The notes under the pieces were generated by a model. The model had not been told where the DNA came from. It did not search any database and saw only the letters and a list, made by a program, of their open reading frames with translations. From positions 1 through 57,308 of the forward strand of contig CAMAUE010000013.1 of NCBI GenBank assembly GCA_945861245.1: a DNA stretch of 57,308 nucleotides, in the 5' to 3' direction. Shown in pieces: positions 24,431 through 32,408 of the stretch; position 1 is the first letter of the stretch; every line of letters starts with the position of its first letter. Origin of the DNA: Singulisphaera sp. GP187. GTDB lineage: Bacteria; Planctomycetota; Planctomycetia; Gemmatales; Gemmataceae. A program made the position numbers and the translations under genes.

Positions 24431-24937
24431 ATGCTCACCGCTGAGGAACTGATTCGCCGACTGAACCTGCAACCGCATCCGAAAGAGGGCGGTTGGTTCC
24501 GCGAAACGTATCGCGCTGCGGAATCACTCGCGCAATCCCGTCTTCCCGGGCGCTATCCAGGCGAGCGTTCCGCCTCCACAGCAATCTACTATCTGCTCAC
24601 GCCGACGACGTTCTCGGCTCTGCATCGCCTGCGGACCGATGAAGTCTTCCACTTTTACCTCGGCGATCCGGTACGTATGTTGCAACTCGCACCAGACGGC
24701 ACGGGGCGGTCGATTGTGCTGGGCATCGACATCATCCACGGACACGAACCGCAGGTCATCGTGCCACGGGACATTTGGCAAGGCAGCATGCTGGAACCCG
24801 GCGGCCGTTTTGCACTGTTAGGCTGCACGGTCGCGCCCGGTTTCGACTATGTCGACTATGAGCACGGCAATCGCGCGGGATTGTTGTCGAAGTATCCGGA
24901 TCATGCGGAGTTGATTCGGCGCTTGACAATCGATTGA
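24431..24937 (+). CDS. Cupin-fold DUF985 protein
   Basis: This 168-residue protein fits the DUF985 cupin family. The N-terminal LNLQPHPKEGGWFRETYRA (about 11-29) and the STAIYYLLTPTTFSALHRLRTDEVFHFYLGDPV stretch (about 47-79) are characteristic. The His residues that usually hold a metal in cupins are present in the HRLRTDE and HFY positions. The domain ends near LEPGGRFALLGCTVAPGFDYVDYE. It is cytoplasmic with no signal peptide. GGAC precedes the ATG by a short spacing. Biochemical function of DUF985 is not settled, so none is claimed. Confidence 0.82.
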   Translation: MLTAEELIRRLNLQPHPKEGGWFRETYRAAESLAQSRLPGRYPGERSASTAIYYLLTPTTFSALHRLRTDEVFHFYLGDPVRMLQLAPDGTGRSIVLGIDIIHGHEPQVIVPRDIWQGSMLEPGGRFALLGCTVAPGFDYVDYEHGNRAGLLSKYPDHAELIRRLTID

Positions 24938-24941
24938 TGCT

Positions 24942-25015
24942 GTTTAGCCGTTCGCCTTTGGCGAGCGCGAACAATATGCGTAATATTCGCGCTCGCCAAA
25001 GGCGAGCGGCTAAAC
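24942..25015. repeat. Family A palindrome, copy 3
   Basis: GTTTAGCCGTTCGCCTTTGG and its inverse (one mismatch) flank a short loop with ATATTCGCGC. It lies between convergent genes and is a plausible bidirectional terminator. Confidence 0.9.
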
Positions 25016-25021
25016 GAAGAG

Positions 25022-25534
25022 TCACTTCTTTTTCGTGGGCTGATGTTTGTGGTCACCGGAGAATGCCGGATGGCCTTCGACCACGCCATCGACCGTCAAC
25101 AGAATTTCACCGGATTGTCCGAAGAGGTCGTGCGTCCCGACGTAGGCGACGCCGTCTTTGTCGCCGCTCTTCTTCGGGTCGTGCTTCATGTCAACCGCGA
25201 CCGGCGGACTGCTGAGCACATGCACCTTCACTTTGCTGATCTTGGCAGCATCGATCTTGGACGAGGGCTTCGCTTTGTCGTCGAGAACGTAAAGTGTCAC
25301 GGTCTTCGTGGCTGTGTCAATGGTGAATTCGACGTGAAAAACATCCTCGCCCCAGTCGATGAGCTTGCCGCCGTGCGGGCCGGCTTCGGGGTGATCGTGG
25401 GCTGCAGTGGTCTTCGTTTTCGCGGAATCGTCGGTCTTCTTGGCGTGGGAGTGGGTGTCTTTACAACCCAGCAATCCGATCGTCGCCGTCAGAGCGATGA
25501 ACATGGCCAGGCTGAAATGCATGCGATGAAACAT
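25022..25534 (-). CDS. Lipoprotein of the metal-efflux operon
   Basis: This protein of about 170 residues has a lipoprotein signal ending ATIGLLGC (Cys about 24) and then a His-rich low-complexity stretch (KDTHSHAKKTDD, AAHDHPEAGPHGG). The rest is a compact beta-rich domain. The GPHGG segment resembles metal-handling linkers. The start ATG at 25534 was chosen because AAGGAG lies seven bases before it; the longer open frame has no such site. It is the last gene of a four-gene minus-strand operon with RND efflux components, so it may deliver or sense metal at the outer side of the membrane. The protein family itself is not one I can name. Confidence 0.75.
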   Translation of the reverse strand: MFHRMHFSLAMFIALTATIGLLGCKDTHSHAKKTDDSAKTKTTAAHDHPEAGPHGGKLIDWGEDVFHVEFTIDTATKTVTLYVLDDKAKPSSKIDAAKISKVKVHVLSSPPVAVDMKHDPKKSGDKDGVAYVGTHDLFGQSGEILLTVDGVVEGHPAFSGDHKHQPTKKK

Positions 25535-25594
25535 TACGAAACTCCTTGTTGTGGAACGATGGTGGTACAACTTCACGCGGAAAAATAGGAATGC

Positions 25595-25664
25595 CAAGCC
25601 CGCAGGCTCCTGCGTCGCCTGCGGGGTTCAACCCGCGCAGGCTCCTGCGTCGCTTGCGGGCTTG
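25595..25664. repeat. Family C palindrome, rearranged copy 2
   Basis: CAAGCCCGCAGGCTCCTGCG and related pieces occur both as an inverted pair at the ends and as a direct repeat inside. The outer ten bases match copy 1 at 10314. It lies between the lipoprotein start and the CusA-like stop. Confidence 0.75.
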
Positions 25665-25672
25665 CGATGGCC

Positions 25673-28600
25673 TCAAACATCCTCTCGATCCATCTCCTCG
25701 ACGAGCCGACTGGCGTCCTTGCCGCTGAATTTCCAAAACAGCCCGGGATGGATCAGAAACTCGCACAGCGTGGATGTAATCAATCCGCCGAGGATGACGG
25801 TGGCGACGGGATAAAGTATCTCGCGGCCCGGTTCCTGTCCGCCGTAGACGAGCGGGATCAGGCCGATGCCGGCGGTGAGCGCCGTCATGAGCACGGGTGA
25901 AAGGCGTTCGAGGCTGCCGCGCAGGATCATTTTTTCGCTGAACGCCTCGCCTTCGTACTTCATGAGGTGGAAGTAATGGGTAACGAGCAGGATGCCGTTG
26001 CGTGCGGCGATCCCGCCGAGCGAGATGAAGCCAACCATGCTGGCGACGGTGAGCGATTGGCGTGTGAGCAACAAGGCCAACACGCCGCCAATGAATGCGG
26101 TGGGCAGAGCGTTGAGAACTTGCAACACGACGCGCGTGGACGGGAAGAGCATGTAGAGCACGACGAACATGCCGACGATCGAGACAGCGGCAAGGATCGA
26201 GATGAGGCGCGTGGCTGCCGCCTGGTTCTCGAACAGACCGCCGTATTCGATCGAATAGCCCGGTGGGCGAATGACGTCGCGTTCAACGGCCTGTTTGATG
26301 TCCTCGACGACTCTGCCGAGATCGCGTCCCTGGGTGTTGCATCGGACGATGATGCGCCGGCGTGCGTTCTCGCGGCTAATCTGGTTGGCGCCGATGCCGT
26401 GCTCGTTGACCTTCACCAGTTCGCGCAAGGCCACAGTGCCGCGTTTGTCGGGAAGCTCGATGCGAAGGTTGCCAAGGTTCGTGAGATCGGTGCGAAAGCG
26501 TTCGTCGAGCCGCACGATGACGTCGAATCGGCGCTGCCCGTCGATGACCTGCGAAACCTCCTGGCCCTTGAGCGCGGTGCTGACGAAGTCGGCGACGAAC
26601 GCGCGATCGACGCCGTGAAACGCCAGCTTGTCCGGGCGGACGGTGATGTGCAGTTCATCGATCATCTCTTGCGTTTCGACGACGGGCGGCGTGACGCCGG
26701 GGATGTCCTTGATGCTGTGCTTGACGCGCTCGGCGATTTTGTGGAGGACGTTCAAATCGTCGCCGAATACCTTGATCGCGATCTGCGCTTTGACGCCCGT
26801 CATCATATGCCCGATGAGGTGCTGAAGAGGTTGCTCCACCTCGACCTCAACGCCAGGCGGGAGCTTGTCGCTCAATTCGTCGAGGATGTACTTTAGCGTG
26901 TCGGCACGTGCCTTTCCCGCGTTGGCGTTGACGGTGAGAATGTATTCCGCAACGTTTACGGGATCGCTTTCTTCATCGTTCTCCGCTCGGCCGACGCGGC
27001 GGCAGAATTGCATGATCTCGCCGTCCGGATTCTTTGCCGATTTCTGCATCGAGCGGAAGAATGCATCCGCGATCTCGGCCGACTGGTTGGTCGCTTGAAG
27101 TGACGAACCCGAGGGCAGCGTGAGGTTGACTTGCACGCTGCCTTCGTCAAACGTCGGCAAGAAATCGGAACCGATCTGTGTGAGCAACCAGGCGCCGAGG
27201 CCGACTAATATCCAGGTTGTCAGCAGCAGGGTGCTGGCGAATCTCATGCTGAAGTGGATCACGGGCGTCGCCAGCCATTTGAGCATTCGCAAGAGCGGGC
27301 TATCGCCAGATTCGTGCGTCGCCGGTGCCTGGGGCAGCAGGTAATAGCTTAGCACGGGCGTGACCGTCAGCGAGACAAGCAACGACGCCAGGATCGACAC
27401 GATATACGCGATGCCCAACGGTGTAAACAGTCGGCCTTCCATGCCCGTCAACGCGAACAGCGGGAGAAACACGAGGATTACCATCGCCGTCCCGAACACG
27501 ATCGCGCCGCGCACTTCGATGCTCGCCTCATAGACGACGGATAGGGCCGGGCGGGGCGACGGCAGCACGTTGTTCTCTTTGAGACGCCGAAAGATATTCT
27601 CGACATCGACAATTGCGTCATCGACGAGTTCGCCGAGCGCGACCGCAATGCCGCCGAGCGTCATGATGTTGATCGTAAGCTCAACGCCGGTCAGCCACCC
27701 CGACAAACGAAAGACCATGCTCGTCACGACGAGCGAGAGCGGGATGGCCACCAGCGAGATTAACGTGGTGCGGTAGTTGAGCAGAAACAGAAACAGCACG
27801 ATAAGTACGAGGAATGCGCCAATCGCCAGTGCTTCGCCGACGTTGTAGACCGCCCGATCGATGAAGCCTTGCATGCGGAAGTTGTCGGAGTTGATGACGA
27901 TGTCCGCGGGCAGTGTGGATTCGATTTCTCGCAACGCCGTCGCGACTTCCATCGTCACGGCCCTGGTGTCCTTGTGCGGTTGCTTGCGGACGCTCATTAG
28001 CACGCCGGGGAAGCCGTTGACGCCGGCGTCGCCGCGCTTGAGTTGAGCGCCTTCGGTGACGCGCGCGACATCTTTAACGAGCACGTTGCGCAGCGGCATC
28101 GCTTTGACCACGATCTGTTCGATATCGCTGAGCACCTTCACGCGATCGGGACCGAGCCGGGCGAGCACGCGGATCGGCTTCTCTTTGTCGCCGCGCTCGG
28201 CATATCCGCCGCTGGCGTTGAGGTTGTTTTTTCGCAGGGATTCTTCGACCTGATGCAACGAGACATCGAAGCGAGTGAGGTCGTTGGGGTCGGCGAGAAC
28301 CTGATACTGCTTGCGCCCGCCGCCGATGGTGAGCACCTGAGCGATGCCGGCGATCTTCATGATGCGCGGACGGATGATCCAGTCTGCGGTTGTGCGAAGG
28401 TCGAGTTGCTGCCGCGATGCCGGCGGGAACACGACGGCGTGCGTTTCGCTGTCGTGTGTGAAATGCAGCGTGCGCTCGAGTTCGCGATAACTGTCGGCGT
28501 CAATGCTTGGCAACGATTCGCTGGACACGAAGCGATTAGCGTCGTCAGGCCGTTGCGTCAGGCTGACGGCTTTCGCACGGGCGTTATCAGCGCGATCGGG

Positions 28601-29263
28601 AAGCGCCATCGCACTTCGCCCAGGCTTTTGCCACGTAAGCTTCAGATTCGGCTTTGGAATTACGAGTGGCTTCCATTCCTGCGGATCGCGCAAAACAAGC
28701 TCACCAGACCCGACGGGATCCCAGAAGCGAACCGCAAGCGTGCCCGCCTTCGGGTCGCGCGTCAGTTCAGCGAGGTACTTGGTTTTACCTACCTGTGCCA
28801 ACTCGCCGTCATCGGGTCCGAATTGGCGGGCGACGCCGACGATCATGATTTGGCCCATCAACGAACTGATCGGCCCCATCTGCGGGCGGATGCCTGGCGG
28901 GAATGTGCCTTCGAGCGATGTGAGGCGTTCTTGCACAATCTGGCGAGCGGTGAAGATCGGAATGTTCCAGTCAAACTCGACGTTGACGACGGATTGCCCC
29001 ATCGTCGATTGGCTGCGCACCGCTTGCACGCCCGTCGCGCCAAGGATCGACGATTCGATCGGAAACGTGATCAGCGTCTCGATCTCCTCCGGCGCGAGAT
29101 TCAGCGCCTCTGTAAGAATGACGACGCGCGGCCTATCGAGATCAGGGAACACATCGATCGGCAGCGTCGCCGTGATGTAGCCGCCGTACAAGAGCGTGGC
29201 CAGGCTGATGAATACGACCAGCATGCGGTAGCGCAGTGAGAATCGGATAACGGCGTTTAGCAT
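25673..29263 (-). CDS. CusA/CzcA-type heavy-metal RND efflux pump
   Basis: This protein of about 1196 residues is the inner-membrane pump of a heavy-metal RND system. It starts MLNAVIRFSLRYRMLVVFIS, the first of twelve expected membrane segments. Large periplasmic loops follow TM1 and TM7. The TM4 region reads NIMTLGGIAVALGELVDDAIVDVEN (about 558-582), the acidic proton-relay motif that marks the HME group. The second half repeats the layout (VVLYMLFPSTRVVLQVLNALPTAFIGG, then SLGGIAARNGILLVTHY). A periplasmic insertion at about 180-260 is longer than usual and contains a KWKPLVIPKP-like stretch. The ATG at 29263 gives the canonical N-terminus; the open frame extends further but is unlike the family. 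It exports Cu, Ag, Zn, Co or Cd; the exact metal is not determined. Confidence 0.92.
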   Translation of the reverse strand: MLNAVIRFSLRYRMLVVFISLATLLYGGYITATLPIDVFPDLDRPRVVILTEALNLAPEEIETLITFPIESSILGATGVQAVRSQSTMGQSVVNVEFDWNIPIFTARQIVQERLTSLEGTFPPGIRPQMGPISSLMGQIMIVGVARQFGPDDGELAQVGKTKYLAELTRDPKAGTLAVRFWDPVGSGELVLRDPQEWKPLVIPKPNLKLTWQKPGRSAMALPDRADNARAKAVSLTQRPDDANRFVSSESLPSIDADSYRELERTLHFTHDSETHAVVFPPASRQQLDLRTTADWIIRPRIMKIAGIAQVLTIGGGRKQYQVLADPNDLTRFDVSLHQVEESLRKNNLNASGGYAERGDKEKPIRVLARLGPDRVKVLSDIEQIVVKAMPLRNVLVKDVARVTEGAQLKRGDAGVNGFPGVLMSVRKQPHKDTRAVTMEVATALREIESTLPADIVINSDNFRMQGFIDRAVYNVGEALAIGAFLVLIVLFLFLLNYRTTLISLVAIPLSLVVTSMVFRLSGWLTGVELTINIMTLGGIAVALGELVDDAIVDVENIFRRLKENNVLPSPRPALSVVYEASIEVRGAIVFGTAMVILVFLPLFALTGMEGRLFTPLGIAYIVSILASLLVSLTVTPVLSYYLLPQAPATHESGDSPLLRMLKWLATPVIHFSMRFASTLLLTTWILVGLGAWLLTQIGSDFLPTFDEGSVQVNLTLPSGSSLQATNQSAEIADAFFRSMQKSAKNPDGEIMQFCRRVGRAENDEESDPVNVAEYILTVNANAGKARADTLKYILDELSDKLPPGVEVEVEQPLQHLIGHMMTGVKAQIAIKVFGDDLNVLHKIAERVKHSIKDIPGVTPPVVETQEMIDELHITVRPDKLAFHGVDRAFVADFVSTALKGQEVSQVIDGQRRFDVIVRLDERFRTDLTNLGNLRIELPDKRGTVALRELVKVNEHGIGANQISRENARRRIIVRCNTQGRDLGRVVEDIKQAVERDVIRPPGYSIEYGGLFENQAAATRLISILAAVSIVGMFVVLYMLFPSTRVVLQVLNALPTAFIGGVLALLLTRQSLTVASMVGFISLGGIAARNGILLVTHYFHLMKYEGEAFSEKMILRGSLERLSPVLMTALTAGIGLIPLVYGGQEPGREILYPVATVILGGLITSTLCEFLIHPGLFWKFSGKDASRLVEEMDREDV

Positions 29264-29399
29264 GGGTTCAACGTTCTCGGTGGGGGATACTCTTCCGTAA
29301 TGGACGGCACGCTGTTTACGTTTACCGCACGCGGGATGCCGCGGTGGCACGGCAACCAGCTAAAGCTATTCGTAAGCAATCGGACCATCGTCGCGGTCG

Positions 29400-30767
29400 T
29401 CAATCATGGTGGTGGTGTCCACCGCCGCCGCTCTGCGCGGCCTTTAGCGTTCGATTTAACGCGGCACCGGCGTTGTGCGCGACAAACTGCCCGGCCAGGA
29501 TCGCGCCGTTGTTGGCGATCACCAGCGATTCCGAATCCTCGTGCAGGATCGTCACGGCTTTGCGGACAAACGTGTTCCCGTTTTGTTTGAAAACGTAGGC
29601 GTCAGGCCTTTCCCGCGCGACAGCGGCAATGGGTAGCACGAACACGCCGTCATGTTTCTCCACGCCAATCCGCACCATGGCCTTCTGCCCAGGCCGATAC
29701 AGCCCCGTGCGGTAGCTTTTCCCTTGCCGTTCGTGCGCCTTCATCGGATTGGCGAACGGAATGTAGACCGGCAACGTCAGCCCGCCGGCGTCCATCGTTG
29801 TGCCCATAAATTCAATCGACAGGCCGTTCAGAAAATCGACGGGCGTGCCATCGTTGTCCTCGCCAAAAATCACCTCCACCGGGTGACCGAGCTGAGCTGC
29901 CTCGGCGATCCATTTCGTCTCATGCTTTAGCGCGCGGCCTTCGACATAGAGGTGCCGATGGTCGGCCAGATATGCGAGCGTTTGGCCCGCTTGCACGAAG
30001 TCGTCCAGCTTTACTTTGAGTTTTTGCACTTCGTACACAACGCTCATTGTTGGCGTTTGATGCGAGCCGTGCTCCTTGCCGTTATGTTGTAATTTGTCCG
30101 AACGCTCCGGCATTCGGATTACAACCTCCGTCACGAACTGGGCTTTTTGCTCGATGCCGGCGATTTGCTCTTCGGTAAGTTGGCGTGTGCGCAGGTCCTG
30201 GCGATGGGCCTGCAGCAACACACTCAGGCGTTCCTCCTGATATTGCAGTTCGAGGAAGCGCGTCACCGGTACGCTTCCTGCCGGGATGGTCTCGAGTCGC
30301 TTGCGCTCCCGGCGAGTGATATCGAATTCGCGCACGCTCTTGAAAAGTTCCATCTGGCTAGCCTGAAACGAGTCGCTCGCCAAGCGCAGGCGGAAGAGTT
30401 CCTCACCCGCCCGGAACACCTTGCCAGGCACCGCCGTGACGTGAGTGACAACGCCCGCGATCGGCGCCGTGATCGCGCGATCGCTATACCCCGGCCTATC
30501 CACGACGGAACCGGGGATCGATAGCTTCCGCCAATAGGTCGTCGGCTCGATTTCCTTGATAATCAACTTGAGATTTGCGTGGGCGTGGGCGCTCAGCTTG
30601 ATGACTTCGGCGCCGTCCGGCGGGGCATCCTTCTTCGCTTCGTCGGGATTGCCCTTCGCGGGGATCAGCCACGGCTTCCAGGTTGCCTGCGTAATCCATC
30701 CGAGGAAGAGAAATGCGATGACACACGCCGGACCGATAATCGATTGCAACAGTTTGGACATGTGCAT
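29400..30767 (-). CDS. CusB-type periplasmic adaptor of RND efflux system
   Basis: This 455-residue protein is the membrane-fusion subunit that links the pump to an outer-membrane channel. An N-terminal anchor (about 6-28) is followed by a barrel-sandwich half (SIPGSVVDRPGYSDRAITAPIAGVVTHVTAVPGKVFRAGEELFRLRL, about 83-130, here with the lipoyl-like pattern), a coiled-coil hairpin (about 140-215, KSVREFDITRRERKRLE ... RQLTEEQIAG), the second half-motif (VYEVQKLKVKLDDFVQAGQTLAYLAD, about 240-265) and beta-barrel and proximal domains. The C-terminus is GGGGHHHHD, a likely metal-binding tail. AGGAG precedes the ATG by six bases. It lies upstream of the pump gene by about 137 bases in the same operon. 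Confidence 0.9.
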   Translation of the reverse strand: MHMSKLLQSIIGPACVIAFLFLGWITQATWKPWLIPAKGNPDEAKKDAPPDGAEVIKLSAHAHANLKLIIKEIEPTTYWRKLSIPGSVVDRPGYSDRAITAPIAGVVTHVTAVPGKVFRAGEELFRLRLASDSFQASQMELFKSVREFDITRRERKRLETIPAGSVPVTRFLELQYQEERLSVLLQAHRQDLRTRQLTEEQIAGIEQKAQFVTEVVIRMPERSDKLQHNGKEHGSHQTPTMSVVYEVQKLKVKLDDFVQAGQTLAYLADHRHLYVEGRALKHETKWIAEAAQLGHPVEVIFGEDNDGTPVDFLNGLSIEFMGTTMDAGGLTLPVYIPFANPMKAHERQGKSYRTGLYRPGQKAMVRIGVEKHDGVFVLPIAAVARERPDAYVFKQNGNTFVRKAVTILHEDSESLVIANNGAILAGQFVAHNAGAALNRTLKAAQSGGGGHHHHD

Positions 30768-30808
30768 GAGTATCTCCTCGTCAGTGAACGTGATTGCTTG
30801 GTCCGCTA

Positions 30809-30857
30809 TAGTACGACGTTCCGCGTCACTGACTCTACGACGCGGAACGTCGTACTA
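30809..30857. repeat. Perfect hairpin TAGTACGACGTTCCGCGTC
   Basis: Perfect 19-base arms at 30809-30827 and 30839-30857. It lies between the Cys/His-rich gene and the CusB-like gene, inside the probable operon, so it may tune downstream expression. It begins with the GTACGAC end motif shared with larger elements. Confidence 0.9.
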
Positions 30858-30913
30858 CATTGGAGCTTGGCTCGCCGAGATAATTGTGACTGTCGATTTT
30901 CAGAGCGGAGGTG

Positions 30914-31246
30914 TCAGATGCTCAGCGCGCAGTGGAGCAACGGCAATGGAATTGAGGACCGCAATCTAGAGGAATAGTGGCTACCCTGCATGGCGAAAAC
31001 ACTAGTCTGGATAAGCGGCATACGCACAAGAGTCGGCTCGCTTTTTCCATCACGTTCTAGCGTCACTTGGCTTACATCGCAAGCGAGCGCAGGCTTTAAT
31101 TCGCAGCACGGGCAGTCGTGCTCGTCGTCGGGCAATTCGTGCGGATCAACATCGGCATGCACATCATCAAAGGCGTGGCAGAAGCACATACCGTTGGGCA
31201 ACGATACTAGCAACATCAACACAACACCTAGGATAACGCGAAACAT
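30914..31246 (-). CDS. Small Cys/His-rich exported protein of the efflux operon
   Basis: This 110-residue protein has a signal peptide or anchor (MFRVILGVVLMLLVSLPNG) and then a dense metal-ligand region: CFCHAFDDVHADVDPH followed by DDEHDCPCCELKPALAC (about 21-57). The rest is unremarkable. The longer open frame starts at 31438, but ATG 31246 has AGGA seven bases upstream and begins the hydrophobic leader. It is the first gene of the minus-strand metal-efflux operon, followed by CusB-like, CusA-like and lipoprotein genes. The placement and ligands suggest a periplasmic metal-binding or sensing role. I cannot assign a known family. Confidence 0.72.
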   Translation of the reverse strand: MFRVILGVVLMLLVSLPNGMCFCHAFDDVHADVDPHELPDDEHDCPCCELKPALACDVSQVTLERDGKSEPTLVRMPLIQTSVFAMQGSHYSSRLRSSIPLPLLHCALSI

Positions 31247-31338
31247 GGCCAATTCCTGAAAGAATCTCCCGTTCCTCAAGATACGCTCCGTCTGCCGTAT
31301 TGTCAACCGAAGGATATACGTCTTGCGCACGCGAAGAA

Positions 31339-32130
31339 TCACGCCGCCAGGAGTGTCGGCCGCACGCAGGTGTCGGCCGGGCGGAGCGATCTCAATTCTT
31401 CCAGAATCTCGGTTTTCAATAATCTTTCCATTTCGCACAAGGCAAGCGATGGCGTTGTACCGTCCATGACGCGATGATCGAACGTCAGGCGAAGTACAAT
31501 GTCGCCGTTCGGATCGATAGCGCCGTAGTGCAGCAAAGTCGTCGTCGGCGTCAGCGGCGACAACGAATCGACGCCGAGATTGCCGACCGACGTCACGCCG
31601 AACGTTCCAAATACCTTCGAGCGGCTATTGCCGGACATGTTGAGAGTCAGCCACCAAATCCATCGCCGCATGAAGCGCGGGAAACGAGCGACAGCCAGAG
31701 CGCGCCCGCAGCGAGGCACGTTTTCCAGCGGATTGTCGCGGCCTTCGGCGATTTTCTGGTCGATGCCGAGCAACGTTCGCGTCTCCGGCCGATTCACCGG
31801 AACCATGATGACAGCCGTTTCGTTCAGTACACGTGCTTCGACGGCGATATCGGCGACGTTCTTTTCAAATTCAAAAAGCCTGGCCCAAGGAAAGCCGAGA
31901 TAAGCACGGCGAAGCTCCGGCTGCGAGGCCACCACTTTGCCGTAGGCCTTCGTAAAGATGCTGCACCAGCTGGGACGCGGCTGGGCTTCCTTGCGAGCCG
32001 TGATAAGTTCCTGAACATTGATAGTTTTCTGGATCCGCACGAGAGGCACATTCATCGACGCATCCATCAAATCACAGATGACACGCCGATTCAGCGATAA
32101 CGGTATCGTTCGACCGGGATTGGTGGCCAC
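31339..32130 (-). CDS. Stand-alone E2-type 2-oxoacid dehydrogenase acyltransferase domain
   Basis: This protein of about 263 residues has the catalytic acyltransferase (CAT-like) fold of 2-oxoacid dehydrogenase E2 subunits, but no lipoyl or subunit-binding domain. It starts ATNPGRTIPLSLNRRVICDLMDASMNVPLVR and ends with the active-site motif LTFDHRVMDGT (about 223-233), the HxxxDG signature. The GTG at 32130 has AGGAG five bases upstream; the longer open frame runs into a repeat and is not believable. No E1, E3 or lipoyl gene is near, so it may acylate another carrier or be a chloramphenicol-acetyltransferase-like enzyme. Function of such solitary domains is generally unclear. Confidence 0.78.
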   Translation of the reverse strand: MATNPGRTIPLSLNRRVICDLMDASMNVPLVRIQKTINVQELITARKEAQPRPSWCSIFTKAYGKVVASQPELRRAYLGFPWARLFEFEKNVADIAVEARVLNETAVIMVPVNRPETRTLLGIDQKIAEGRDNPLENVPRCGRALAVARFPRFMRRWIWWLTLNMSGNSRSKVFGTFGVTSVGNLGVDSLSPLTPTTTLLHYGAIDPNGDIVLRLTFDHRVMDGTTPSLALCEMERLLKTEILEELRSLRPADTCVRPTLLAA

Positions 32131-32174
32131 GTCTACTCCTAAGTGAAATTCAAAACAACTTCGCGATTTGCATT

Positions 32175-32235
32175 TTCCGCTTGCGGCTTGGCGCTCAAGC
32201 GGTGCCTTGCCAGCGCTAAGCTGCAAGCGGCGGAA
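32175..32235. repeat. Family B palindrome, copy 3
   Basis: TTCCGCTTGCGGCTTGGCGC and a slightly diverged inverse surround a 12-20 base loop, with compensated and uncompensated changes. It lies upstream of the E2-like gene and of tyrS. Confidence 0.85.
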
Positions 32236-32408
32236 TCGGGAGGTTATTATTTCGATTTTCCTCAACCAATGTCGCATGATACCGTCGATGGGAAAATCGT
32301 GTCAATCCGATTCCGCGAAAAGCGAACCAGCCCATCTTGTCCGGCCTCCTGAAAAGCGCTAGGCTTTCCTCATCACGAATCGACGGGCGAAATAATTAAG
32401 GACTCGGC

